Below, in pieces: positions 1 to 12,905 of a DNA stretch of 64,000 bases. The stretch is from Asterias amurensis. Taxonomy: Eukaryota > Echinodermata > Asteroidea > Forcipulatida > Asteriidae. Under the pieces are notes generated by a model. It worked only from the letters and a program-made list of their open reading frames with translations. It was not told the DNA's origin and did not search any database. The translations under genes were made by a program, and so were the position numbers. The first letter of the stretch is position 1. The number at the start of each line of letters is the position of its first letter. The DNA is taken from assembly GCF_032118995.1 (NCBI RefSeq), contig NC_092651.1, forward strand, positions 18,274,349 to 18,338,348. The letters are read 5' to 3'.

Positions 1-2356
1 CTCTAACCCTCTAACCCTCTTACTCTGTAACCCTCTAACCCTCTAACCCCTAACCCCCTTAACTCCCTTACCCCTAATCCAATAACCCTAACCCTCTAAC
101 CCCTAACCCCCTAAACCCCTAACCCCCTAACCCAATAACCTTCTAACACTCTAACCCTCTAACCCTGCCCTCTAACCCTGCCCTCTAACCATTCGACCGT
201 CTAACCCTCTAACCACCTAATCCCCTAACCCCTCAACTCCCTAACCCCCTAATTATAACCCCCTAACCCCCTAACCCCCAAACTTCTAAACATCTAACCC
301 TCTAATCTTCTAAGCCTCCTACCCTATAACCCTCTAACTCTCTAACCCTCTTACCCTCTAACCCTCTTACCCTCTAACTCTCTAACCGTGTAACCCTCTA
401 ACCCTCTAACTCTCTAACCCTAGTACCCCTAACCCCCTTAACTCCCTATCCCCCTAACCCAATAACCCTTACACTCTAACCCCTTACCCCCTTAACTCCC
501 TAACCGTCTAACCCAATAACCCTAACCCTCTAACCCCTAACCCCCTAACCCCCTTAACTCCCTAACCCCCTAACCCAATAACCCTAACCCTCCTACCCCT
601 AACCCCCTTACCCCCTAACCCCCTAACCCCCTAAACCAATAACCCTCTAACACTCTAACCCTCTAACCCTGCCCTCTAACCCTCTAACCCTCTGAACCCT
701 CTAACCCTCCAACCCTCCAACCCTCTAACCCTCTAACCCCCTAATCCCATAACCCCTCAACCCCTAACCCCCTAATTATAACCCCCTAACCCCCTAACCC
801 CCAAACTTCTAAACATCTAGCCCTCTAACCTTCTACCCCTCCTACCCTATAACCCTCTAACTCTCTAACTCTCTACCCCTCCAACGCTCTAACCTTCCCA
901 CCCTATAACCCTCTAACTCTCTAACCCTCTAAACCTCTAACCCCTAACCCATTAACCCCCTAACCCCCTAACCCAATAACCCTTACCCCCTAACTAAATA
1001 ACCCCTAACCCCCTACCCCCTAACCCCCTATAACCCAATAACCCAATAACCCTCTAACACTCTTACCCTCTAACCCTGCCCTCTAACCCTTTAACCCTCT
1101 ATCTCTCTAACCCCCTAATCCCCTAACCCCTTAACCCCCTAAACCGCTAATTATAACCCCAAACCCCCTAACCCCAAACCTCTAAACCTCTAACCCTATA
1201 ACCTTCTAACCCGCCTACCCTTTAACCCTCTAACTCTCTAACCCCCTAACCCTCTAACCCTCTCACCATCTAACCCCTTACCCTCTAACCCTCTAACCCT
1301 CTAACCCTCTTACCCTTTTACCCCCTAACCCCCTAACACTCTAACCACCTAACCCCCTCACCCTATAACCCTATAACCATAACCCCCTATCCCTTAACCC
1401 TATAACCCTAACCCCCCACCCTCTAACCCTCTTACCCTGCCCTCTAACCCCCTAAACCTCTAACCCTCTAACCCTCTAACCCCCTAATCCCCTAACCCTT
1501 AACCCCTTAACCCCCTAATTAAAAACCCCTAACCCCCTAACCCCTAAACTTCTAAACCTCTAACCCTCTGACCTTCTAACCCTCCTACCCTATAACCCTC
1601 TAACTCTCTAACCCTCTAACCATCTAACCCTCTAACCCTTCAAACCCTCTAACCCTTTTGACTCCTTACCCCCTAACCTCCTAACGCTCTAACCCCCTAA
1701 CCCTATAACCCAATAACCCTACACCCCTAAACCACTAACCCCTAGCCCCCTACCCCTTAACCCTCCAACCCTCCTACCCCCTAACTCTCTAACTCTCTAA
1801 CCCTATAACCCTCTAACCTTTTTACCCCCTAACCCCCTAACCCCCTAACCCTATAACCCTATAACCCTCTAACCCTCTAACCCTGCCCTCTAACCCTCTA
1901 ACCCTCTAACCCTCTAACCCTCTAACCCTCTAACCCTCCAACCCTCTAACCCTTTTAACCCCTTACCCTCTAACCCCCTAACCTCCTAACGCTCTAACCC
2001 CCTAACCCAATAACCCTATACCCATAAACCACTAACCCCTAGCCCCCTAACCTTTAACCCTCCAACCCTCCTACCCGCTTACTCTGTAACCCTCTAACCT
2101 TTTTAACCCCTAACCCCCTAACCCCCTAACACTCTAACCCCCTAATCCTAACCCTCTAACCATCTAACCCTCTAACCCTCTAACCGTCTAACCCTCTAAC
2201 CCTCTAATCCTCTAGTCCCATAATCCCATAACCCCTTAACCCCCAAACCCCTAAACCTCTAACCCGCTAACACTCTAACCCTCCTACCCTCTAACCCTCT
2301 AACTCTCTAACCCTCTAACCCTTTAACCCTCTAACCCTCTTACCTTCTACTAACCC
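1..2356. repeat. Degenerate telomere-like array at the left end
   Basis: About 2.35 kb of C-rich DNA is built almost entirely from variants of CCCTAA. The commonest words are CCCTCTAA and CCCCCTAA (TTAGAGGG and TTAGGGGG on the other strand); runs of the plain hexamer are short. The C-rich strand reads 5' to 3' inward, as at a left chromosome end of a TTAGGG organism. A higher-order pattern is visible: a block starting AATTATAACCCC and followed by AAACTTCTAAAC recurs near 251, 774, 1149 and 1517. The array stops sharply at about 2356. It may be proximal variant telomere or subtelomeric satellite; assembly error could add to the degeneracy. No genes lie in it. Confidence 0.85.
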
Positions 2357-2359
2357 CGG

Positions 2360-3545
2360 GGGTCTAAGGGCTAGGATTGACCGGGAATGTGTGCATGTAC
2401 TGAGCCACTTCACACCTATGAAATGTCCCAGATGGTCAGCGTCTCCAACAGCCTCTCCTAGTCAAACTCCTACTGCCCGGCTTCACGTGCCGATCCCTGT
2501 TGCGTACTGTGGGCAGAGGTGTGTAGGCGGATTACTGGCGCCTTAAAACCAGATTGCTCCGGGCAGATGGGGCTCGTAAGCCTAGGAAGGCAGCCCATCT
2601 AGGAGAAGGAAAACTCTGAATTCAAACCTGAGTAGGTGAGGTTAGAATATGCCGTCAACAAGTACTGTCAGGCAGAGCTACCCGTAGCATAACCATCAAG
2701 TTGCAAAGCAGCCAAGGCAAAGGTACAAGCAGCAACTCGGGATATGAAAAACAACTGGTGGAAAGCAAAGCTTTGCGAACACTAACAACGCTAAGGCCTT
2801 TTATGACTGTCTAAAGGAAATCTATGGCCCGACACAGTGCGGAACAAATCCTGTTCTGAGCCCGGACAGTGAACAGCTGTACACGTCAACCAGAAGACAT
2901 AGGCCTACTGCGACGGTGAAAAGACCATTTTTTTAATTTACTCAACCAATCATCTCGCGCTGATGATGAAGCGATTGACCGTATAGAGCTAGACCAGCGA
3001 GCTAGACCACCCACCGACCATGGATGAGCTTGTCAAAGCTATCAAGAACACCAGCTCAGGAAAAGCTTGTGTCGCAGTTGGCGTCCCCGCTAAGCAGTGA
3101 TCAAGGACATATGTCAAGACCTCACCAATGGCATGTACATCCGCACCAGATCAGACGGTGGCCTGTTAAATCTATCACGGCTGCATTCTCACCGAAGAAC
3201 CCTTGAGAGATGTCTCTCAATCTCCTGTATGCCGACGTCATTGCACTGGTAGCTCACGCACATCCTGACATTCAAGAAATCCTGTGCCCCTTTGCACAAT
3301 CAGCAAGTGCCTTCGGGCTGTAAATCAACATCAAGAAGACAGAGATGCTATATCAACCTGCTCCTGGTCAAACCCCCATGAAGCCTGACATTCTGCTGGA
3401 TGGGAGCCCACTCGACGTCGTCCAAACAATCAAGTACCTTGGCTCCACTCTCGCAGTTGGAAACACCCTAGATGCAGAGCTCAATGGCAGGGTTAAGGCT
3501 GCAGCTGCGTCATTTGCTCGCCTGATGACAACCTACTGTGGATGT
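2360..3545 (+). mobile_element. Decayed non-LTR retrotransposon (LINE) fragment
   Basis: Fragments of a reverse-transcriptase polyprotein can be read on the plus strand in several frames. Near 2780-2930 there is AFYDCLKEIYGPTQCGTNP, typical of the region before the RT domain in LINEs often annotated as craniofacial development protein 2-like. Around 3222-3260 is LLYADVIALVAH, the RT active-site box, with Val where the second catalytic Asp of YADD is expected. From 3345 there is an open stretch with LYQPAPG and KYLGSTL, the usual block after the palm. Frame changes and stops mean it is not functional. The 5' endonuclease end and the 3' end are missing, and a SINE lies directly after it. The clade (RTE-like) is tentative. 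Confidence 0.75.
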
Positions 3546-3552
3546 AAGTATG

Positions 3553-3912
3553 TAATAATAATAATAATAATAACAAGTTCTTATATAGCGCATTTCACAA
3601 TAAACCGTATCAATGCGCTTTACATTAGTCCCCTGGTCATTGGGCCAATAAACATCCCTTTAATCTTTCTCAACTCCCATTTAGGGAGTATACAGCCCCG
3701 AGCTGCCGTGGCGCTCCGAAAGCTTTTCATTCACAATATCAACCTCTACCCTCGCAGGTACCCATTTATACCCCTGGGTGAAGAGAAGCAATTATAGTAA
3801 AGTATCTTGCTCAAGGACACAAGTGTCACGACCGGGATTCGAACCCACACTCCGGTGAATTAGCACCAGAACTTGAATTCGATGCTCTTAACCACTCGGC
3901 CGCGACACTCTA
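3553..3912 (-). mobile_element. tRNA-derived SINE, full length or nearly so
   Basis: On the minus strand the element begins near 3911 with a tRNA-like head. It has an A box (CGGCCGAGTGGTTAAGAGCA) and a B box (GGTTCGAATCC). The body contains the phrase ATTGCTTCTCTTCACCCAGG. The 3' end has AAATGCGCTATATAAGAAC followed by a (TTA)n tail at 3555-3575. The head is too diverged in its anticodon arm to be a working tRNA. Related heads or tails occur at 23117, 37370, 43708 and 60568. The open frame across its left half is a continuation of the LINE fragment into the SINE and not a gene. Confidence 0.8.
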
Positions 3913-4995
3913 CATGTTAGAACAGGCTGCAAACCGATACAGTATGTAGCAGTATGACCTTGGTATAAGTGAATCCAAAATTCAAAATTTTGTTTCTATC
4001 AATGTTGAAACCCTGTCTGAGAAACTTTTGAAGTTCTAAAATAATGCTGTTTCCTTTATACAGGTCTACATTAGAGACATGGCATGACAAACACATAGGA
4101 GAATGAGATGATTAAAAACCTCTTCAACTGTTTGCTTTCTGCTCTAACTTTGCCTAGCGACAGTGGAATATGCTCTGGTAATACTGCTAAGAAGTATTAA
4201 TAAAACAAAATCACAAGTGAAAGGTCAAACAAATTTTTAAAAGCGCAACAGTATGTGGACATTAGTGCTGGTGGAACAGGGGAATTACATACTTGTCTAT
4301 GAAGAAGCTTTAGAAAAGGTAATCATGGTGTTTATGTAAACACTGTTTTCATTTTGTTTGTATTTACAGCAATGTCATATCTACGTGTTGATCCTACACT
4401 AACATGAAAGTGCTCAAGGCCAAAACTATTGTAATCTTGTCTGTATTGAACCATTTCATGTTTGGTGAAATACACAAAGTCAACAGTGGAACTAAGATGA
4501 AAGTACTGTCGCACGCTACGTCACTCATCATGCACGTTTCATTCCATTCACTGTACATTTTTCTATCCAACCAACTAGTAATATTGTACTGTGCCTAAAA
4601 CATCACTGCGTGCGCGTGTCTTGTGTAATGCAGCTGTGTTACTGCAATGCACATAATACATTTGCCGTCTGCTTTAATCACAAAAAAGCTGTAAGAACGC
4701 ACAAGCTGTTGGTTGAATCCAACAGGCCGAACCAAAAGAAATGGTTGTTATGTCACAATTAGAAATTGTAGGCCTTCGCTTTATTTGTTTTGAATGTTGT
4801 GTTCTTCAATCAAAATGACAAAGGTCTACTTGGATGTTATGTAAAACAAGTAATGAATGTTTTTCATTCGTGCAGTAATGCAAATACTTTCATTCATTTA
4901 AAGATGGAATGTTCCATTCAACTCGGCTCCGCATCGTTGAATAGAACATTCCATCTTTTAATTCATGAGTTGTATACTACTTCTTAGTATTTTGG
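3913..4995. other. No gene seen; AT-rich intergenic DNA with one hairpin
   Basis: I see no coding exon, splice-site pair or RNA gene in this stretch. The only structured piece is an inverted repeat at about 4899-4959. Its arms AAAGATGGAATGTTC and GAACATTCCATCTTT, extended by ATTCAAC and GTTGAAT, flank a 13-base GC-rich loop. It looks like a short foldback repeat. Confidence 0.6.
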
Positions 4996-7852
4996 AAAAC
5001 TTTTCAGTTTTTGTTTACTTATTATTATTATTTTTTTTTTACTTTGTTTTTTTGCAGTACTTTGATAACATCTTCTAGTTTATAACTGCTGAATTCCTCA
5101 TTGGAAGAGACTGAAAGAGGAAAGTGAGGGTGTGCGACTCCACTATAGAGATGGCTAACATAGCAATTTGAGGATGAGGCGGCCATGGACGCAAGTATAC
5201 GCCGAATGGTGGTAGGAGAGACCAGGCATTGATGGCCAAAAGTTAACCTGGATCGATCTTCCAACACAGTTTAATAGTAAGTTATTTAATGTTGGGTCAA
5301 AATTAGTTCATGTTGGTAATGTCTCTATAAAGGCACTGGACACTATAAGTAATTACTCAAAGTAATTATTAGCATAAAGCCTTTAATGAGTATGGAGAGC
5401 TGTTTGATAGTACAAAGCATTGTGAGAAACAGTTCCTGCTGAAAGAAAGTAGTTTTTGAGAAAGATGTAATTTCTCACTGGAATATTTGAATTTGATTTT
5501 CGGGCCGAAATCAAGCATCTGAAAGCACACAAGTTGTCAACAAGGGCACTTTTTTCTTCCATTATTCTCTTGCAACTTTTACGACCAATTGAACTCAAAT
5601 TTTGCGCAGGTTTGTTACTTTATGCACCAAGTGAGACAACTGGTCTTTGACATTTACCAATAGGGTCCAGTGCCTTTAGAGACATTACCATCATCAGTTT
5701 TCATGTTACTCAAATATTTGTGTCAACTTTTGCCAAATGCAATTCACAAATGCTTTTGAGCGAAGCAGCAAAATTAAAAATGACGATGCACACAAAACTA
5801 CATGGAAATTTTGTCTTTCCTTACTCTTGAACTAACACCAATTTTGTCAAAGCAAATTTGGTACTTCTCAAAATGGTGGACCATTTAAGTTTACACAATA
5901 AAAGGAACACCACATACTTCTGATGATAAACCACTGTCAATAAATATACACAACTTTTAAAGACAATGGACACTATTGGTCAAAGACTAGTCTTTTCACT
6001 TGGTGTATCTCAACATATGCATAAAATAACAAACCTGTGACAATTTGAGCCAAATCGGTCATCAAAGTTGCGAGATTATAATGAAAAAAAAACGCGTTTG
6101 TCACACGAAGTTGTGTGCTTTCAGATGCTTGATTTCGAGACCTCAAATTCTGAATCTGAGGTCTCAAAATCAAACTCGTGGAAAATTACCTCTTTCTCGA
6201 AAACTATGTTACTTCAGAGGGAGCCGTTTCTCACAGTGTTTTATACTACCAATCTCTCTCCATTACTTGTTACCAAGTAAGGTTTTATGCTAACAATTAT
6301 TTTGAGTAATTACCAATAGTGCCCACTGCCTTTAAATTGTGTTTTCAACCAGATTTATGTCTTTCAAAAAACGTTCCTAGCCCAAATCACCAACCCTAAA
6401 AGCAATGTGTTTCTTAAAGGCAGTGGACACATTGGTAATTACTCAAAATTATTATGAGCTAAAAACCCTTACTTTGTAACGAGTAATGGGAAGAGGTGGA
6501 TAGTATAAAATATTGTGAGAAACAGCTCCCTCTGAAGTGATGTAGTTTCGAGAAAGAAGTAGTTTTCCACGAACTTGATTTCGAGGCACCTCAGATTTAG
6601 AATTTGAGGTCTCGAAAGCAAGCATCTGAAAGCACACAACTTCGTGTGACAAGGGTGTTATTTTTTTATTAATACATCACGCAACTTCGACGACCAATTG
6701 AGCTATTTTATGCACATGGTGAGATACAACAACTGTGAATAACCAACAGTGTCCATTGTTTTTAAAGAGACACATTGCTTTTGTAATGAGCACTTTTGGC
6801 CTTAAAACAAGCAGTTGTTAAATGATTCACTCATTGATGCTTCAAAATTGTGTGATTTATCTTTAACTTTGTCAACTATAGTTCTAACAGTTTTGCATTT
6901 TGTTGAGACAATTTGTGGACACCACAAAATTGTAAACTATTTTAGTTCACAAAGTAAAAGGAAAACCACACAGTTTGAGGCACTACTTTTAGATAATGTT
7001 TCCAACAAGATTTATGTCATTTCAACACTTTGCCAATTCTAAAAGCAATGTGGATAGCTCAAAGACGCATTGCATTTGGAAGGGGCGTTTGGGCTTTAGA
7101 TAGTGCTTGCTAGGAAACTAGAAATTTTAATTTCTGATTTGCTAGCAAGCACTATTAATAAACTACACAAATATACCAGGCATCTGTGTGGTTACCTTTT
7201 TTTTAGTTTTGAAGAACAATTTTTGCAGACCATTAGTTCACAAGGTAAAAAGAAATCCACACAGATTTGAGCACATGAGTGTAAATAATTTGTAGCCCTA
7301 CTTCTTAGAACATGTTCAACCCAGATTCACATTATAACAAACGCTTTTGTTGCCCAAATTGGCAAATGTTGAATTACATTACACTTAAAGACACTGGACA
7401 CTATTGGTAATTGTCAAAGACCAGTCTTCTCACTTGATGTATCTCAATTGGTCGTAGAAGTTGAGAGATAATTATGAAAGAAAAAACACCCTTGTGACAC
7501 GAATTTGCTTTCAGTCATTTGATTTCGAGACCTCAAAATTCTATTTTTGAGGTCTCAAAACCAAACTTGTAAAAAACATCTCGAAAACAACGTCACTTCA
7601 GAGGGAGCCGTTTCTCATAATGTTCTATACTATCAACCTCTCCCCATTACTCATTACCAAGTTAGGGTGTTACGCTATTAATTACTTTGAGTAATTACCA
7701 ATAGTGTCCACTGCCTTTAAAGGGACATTTCTTTTGGATTGCGCTTTTTGCTTTTGGAGTGGGTAATGTGGGCTTTAGAATGTGCTCTCTATGGAATGAA
7801 TTTGGTTGGGATGATTCAACATTAGAAAATGGTGAGCCACACAATTATACCT
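4996..7852. repeat. Array copy 1
   Basis: First copy of the 2.88-kb unit, 2857 bp. Homology to the other copies starts abruptly near 4996, just after unrelated DNA, so this is the left edge of the array. It carries a longer ATT-rich tract after the first block than the other copies do. Confidence 0.85.
5058..5276 (+). other. Exon-like segment in each array unit (noncoding)
   Basis: The segment follows a T-rich tract and TTTTTGCAG and ends before GTAAGT, so it has the shape of a plus-strand internal exon of 219 nt. The plus strand has early stops in its frames. The minus strand carries an open frame of about 80 residues in copies 1 and 6 (containing FGHQCLVSPTTIR and YKLEDVIKVLQK), but this is shifted in other copies. 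I do not recognise the minus-strand peptide. The same segment recurs near 7915, 10088, 12970, 15855 and 18728. Exon identity is inference from splice-like edges only. Confidence 0.3.
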
Positions 7853-10022
7853 GAAAATTTGTTGTTTTTTTCAGTTTTTGTTTACTTATGATTTTTTTTT
7901 TGAAACTTTGTTTTTTGCAGTACTTTGATAACATCCTCTAGTTTATAACTCCTGAATTCATGAGAAAGCTGGCAATGGATTGCCTCCTCATTGGAAGAGA
8001 CTGAAAGAGAACAAGTGAGGGTGTGCGACTTCACTATAGAGATGGCTTAAATAGCAATTTGAGGATGAGGCGGCCATGGACGCAAGTTTACGCCGGATGG
8101 TGGTGGGGGAGACAAGTCATTGATGGCCAAAAGTTAACTTGGATCGATCTTCCAACACAGTTTAATAGTAAGTTGTTGGGTCAAAATTAGTTCATGTTGG
8201 TAATGTCTCTATAAAGGCACTGGACACTGTAAGTAATTACTCAAAGTAATTATTAGCATAAAGCCTTTAATGAGTATGGAGAGCTGTTTGATAGTACAAA
8301 GCATTGTGAAAAACAGTTCCTGCTGAAAGAAAGTAGTTTTTGAGAAAACTTGCGGAAAATTACTTCTTTCTCGAAAACTATGTTACTTCAGAGGGAGCCG
8401 TTTCTCACAGTGTTTTATACTACCAATCTCTCTCCATTTCTTGTTACCAAGTAAGGTTTTATGCTAACAATTATTTTGAGTAATTACCAATAGTGCCCAC
8501 TGCCTTTAAATTGTGTTTTCAACCAGGTTTATGTCTTTCAAAAAACGTTCCTAGCCCAAATCACCAACCCTAAAAGCAATGTGTTTCTTAAAGGCAGTGG
8601 ATACATTGGTAATTACTCAAAATTATTATGAGCATAAAACCTTACTTTAACGAGTAATGGGAAGAGGTGGATAGTATAAAATATTGTGAGAAACAGCTCC
8701 CTCTGAAGTGATGTAGTTTCGAGAAAGAAGTAATTTTCCACGAATCTGATTTCGAGGCACCTCAGATTTAGAAATTGAGGTCTCGAAAGCAAGCATCTGA
8801 AAGCACACAACTTTGTGTGACAAGGGTGTTATTTCTTTTATTAATACATCACGCAATTTCGACGACCAATTGAGCTATTTTATGCATATGGTGAGATACA
8901 ACAACTGTGAATAACCAACAGTGTCCATTGTCTTTAAAGAGACACATTGCATTTGGAATGAGCACTTTTGGCCTTAAAACAAGCAGTTGTTAAATGATTC
9001 ACTCATTGATGCTTCAAAATTGTGTGATTTATCTTTAACTTTGTCAACTATAGTTCTAACAGTTTTGCATTTTGTTGAGACAATTTGTGAACACCACAAA
9101 ATTGTAAACTATTTTAGTTCACAAAGTAAGAGGAAAACCACACAGTTTGAAGCACTACTTTTAGATAATGTTTCCAACAAGATTTATGTCATTTCAACAC
9201 TTTGCCAATTCTAAAAGCAATGTGGATAGCTCAAAGACGCATTGCATTTGGAAGGGGCGTTTGGGCTTTAGATAGTGCTTGCTAGGAAACTAGAAATTTT
9301 AATTTCTGATTTGCTAGCAAGCACTATTAATAAACTACACAAATATACCAGGCATCTGTGTGGTTACCTTTTTTTAGTTTTGAAGAACAATTTTTGCAGA
9401 CCATTAGTTCACAAGGTAAAAAGAAATCCACACAGATTTGAGCACATTAGTGTAAATAGTTTGTAGCCCTACTTCTTTGAACAGATTCCACCCAGATTCA
9501 CATTATAACAAACGCTTTTGTTGCCCAAATTGGCAAATGTTGAATTACCTTACACTTAAAGACACTGGACACTGTTGGTAATTGTCAAAGACCAGTCTTC
9601 TCACTTGATGTATCTCAATTAGTCGTAGAAGTTGAGAGATAACTATGAAAGAAAAAACACCCTTGTGACACGAATTTGCTTTCAGTTGTTTGATTTGAGA
9701 CCTCAAAATTCTATTTTTGAGGTCTCAAAACCAAACTTGTAAAAAACATCTCGAAAACAACGTCACTTCAGAGGGAGCCGTTTCTCATAATGTTCTATAC
9801 TATCAACCTCTCCTCATTACTCATTACCAAGTTAGGGTGTTACGCTATTAATTACTTTGAGTAATTACCAATAGTGTCCACTGCCTTTAAAGGGACATTT
9901 CTTTTGGATTGCGCTTTTTGCTTTTGGAGTGGGTAATGTGGGCTTTAGAATGTGCTCTCTATGGAATGAATTTGGTTGGGATGATTCAACATTAGAAAAT
10001 GGTGAGCCACACAATTATACCT
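7853..10022. repeat. Array copy 2 with a 0.7-kb internal deletion
   Basis: This copy is 2170 bp. At about 8341-8355 the sequence jumps from TTTTTGAGAAA in the first MITE to TTGCGGAAAATTACTTC in the second, removing about 711 bp present in all other copies. The break joins similar GAGAAA/GGAAAA positions of two related MITEs, consistent with recombination between them. Confidence 0.85.
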
Positions 10023-12905
10023 GAAAATTTACTGGTTTTTTCAGTCTTTATTTACTTTTGATTTTTCTTTTTTTAACTTTGATTTTTGCAGAACTTTGAT
10101 AACATCCTCTAGTTTATAACTCCTGAATTTATGAGAAAGCTGGCAATGGATTGCCTCCTCATTGGATGAGACTGAAAGAGAACAAGTGAGGGTGTGCAAC
10201 TCCACTATAGCGATGGCTTAAATAGCAATTTGAGGATGAGGCGGCCATGGACGCAAGTATACGCCGGATGGTGGTGGGAGAGACCAGGCATTGATGGCCA
10301 AAAGTTAACCTGGATCGATCTTCCAACACAGTTTAATAGTAAGTTGTTGGGTCAAAATTAGTTCATGTTGGTAATGTCTTTATAAAGGCACTGGACACTG
10401 TAAGTAATTACTCAAAGTTATTATTAGCATAAAGCCTTTAATGAGTATGGAGAGCTGTTTGATAGTACAAAGCGTTGTGAGAAACAGTTCCTGCTGAAAG
10501 AAAGTAGTTTTTGAGAAAGATGTAATTTCTCACTGGAATATTTGAATTTGATTTTCACGGGCGAAATCAAGCATCTGAAAGCACACAAATTGTGCAACAA
10601 GGGCACTTTTTTCTTCCATTATTCTCTTGAAACTTTTACGACCAATTGAACTCAAATTTTCACAGGTTTGTTACTTCATGCACCAAGTGAGACAACTGGT
10701 CTTTGACAATTACCAATAGGGTCCAGTGCCTTTAGAGACATTACCATCATCAGTTTCATGTTACTCAAATATTTGTGTCAACTTTTGCCAAATGCAATTC
10801 ACAAATGCTTTTGAACGAAGCAGCAAAATTAAAAATGACGATGCACACAAAAATACATGGAAATTTTGTCTTTCCTTACTCTTGAACTAACACCAATTTT
10901 GTCAAAGCAAATTTGGTACTTCTCAAAATGGCGGACCATTTAAGTTTACACAATAAAAGGAACACCACATACTTTTGATGATAAACCACTGTAAATAAAT
11001 ATATACTACTTTTAAAGGCAGTGGACACTATTGGTCAAAGACTAGTCTTCTCACTTAGTGTATCTCAACATATGCATAAAATAACAAACCTGTGACAATT
11101 TGAGCCAAATCGGTCATCAAAGTTGCGAGACAATAATGAAAAAAAAACCTGCTTGTCACACGAAGTTGTGTGCTTTCAGATGCTTGATTTCGAGACCTCA
11201 AATTCTGAATCTGAGGTCTCAAAATCAAACTCGTGGAAAATTTACTTCTTTCTCGAAAACTACGTTACTTCAGAGGGAGCCGTTTCTCACAGTGTTTTAT
11301 ACTACCAATCTCTCTCCATTACTTGTTACCAAGTAAGGTTTTATGCTAACAATTATTTTGAGTAATTACCAATAGTGCCCACTGCCTTTAAATTATGTTT
11401 TCAACCAGATTTATGTCTTTAAAAAAACGTTCCTAGCCCAAATCACCAACCCTAAAAGCAATGTGTTTCTTAAAGGCAGTGGACACGTTGGTAATTACTC
11501 AAAATTATTATGAGCATAAAACCTTACTTTAACGAGTAATGGGAAGAGGTGGATAGTATAAAATATTGTGAGAAACAGCTCCCTCTGAAGTGATGTAGTT
11601 TCGAGAAAGAAGTAGTTTTCCACGAATTTGATTTCGAGGCACCTCAGATTTAGAATTTGAGGTCTCGAAAGCAAGCATCTGAAAGCACACAACTTCGTGT
11701 GACAAGGGTGTTATTTCTTTTATTAATACATCACGCAATTTCGACGACCAATTGAGCTATTTTATGCATATGGTGAGATACAACAACTGTGAATAACCAA
11801 CAGTGTCCATTGTCTTTAAAGAGACACATTGCATTTGGAATGAGCACTTTTGGCCTTAAAACAAGCAGTTGTTAAATGATTCACTCATTGATGCTTCAAA
11901 ATTGTGTGATTTATCTTTAACTTTGGCAACTATAGTTCTAACAGTTTTGCATTTTGTTGAGACAATTTGTGGACACCACAAAATTGTAAACTATTTTAGT
12001 TCACAAAGTAAAAGGAAAACCACACAGTTTGAGGCACTACTTTTAGATAATGTTTCCAACAAGATTTAAGTAATTTCAACACTTTGCCAATTCTAAAAGC
12101 AATGTGGATAGCTCAAAGACGCAATGCATTTGGAATGGGCGTTTGGGCTTTAGATAGTGCTTGCTAGGAAACTAGAAATTTTAATTTCTGATTTGCTAGC
12201 AAGCACTATTAATAAACTACACAAATATACCAGGCATCTGTGTGGTTACCTTTTTTTAGTTTTGAAGAACAATTTTTGCAGACCATTAGTTCACAAGGTA
12301 AAAAGAAATCCACACAGATTTGAGCACATGAGTGTAAATAATTTGTAGCCCTACTTCTTAGAACATGTTCAACCCAGATTCACATTATAACAAACGCTTT
12401 TGTTGCCCAAATTGGCAAATGTTGAATTACCTTACACTTAAAGACACTGGACACTATTGGTAATTGTCAAAGACCAGTCTTCTCACTTGATGTATCTCAA
12501 TTGGTCGTAGAAGTTGAGAGATAATTATGAAAGAAAAAACACCCTTGTGACACGAATTTGCTTTCAGTCATTTGATTTCGAGACCTCAAAATTCTATTTT
12601 TGAGGTCTCAAAACCAAACTTGTAAAAAACATCTCGAAAACAACGTCACTTCAGAGGGAGCCGTTTCTCATAATGTTCTATACTATCAACCTCTCCTCAT
12701 TACTCATTACCAAGTTAGGGTGTTACGCTATTAATTACTTTGAGTAATTACCAATAGTGTCCACTGCCTTTAAAGGGACATTTCTTTTGGATTGCGCTTT
12801 TTGCTTTTGGAGTGGGTAATGTGGGCTTTAGAATGTGCTCTCTATGGAATGAATTTGGTTGGGATGATTCAACATTAGAAAATGGTGAGCCACACAATTA
12901 TACCT
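10023..12905. repeat. Array copy 3
   Basis: Complete 2883-bp copy. It shares the CAGTCTTTATTTACTTTTG variant at its start with copy 5, and the CTGTAAATAAATATATAC variant near 10990 with copy 6. Confidence 0.85.

Noticed and set aside
3830-3911. tRNA gene on the minus strand
   Set aside because: Followed by a SINE body and (TTA)n tail; head of a SINE.
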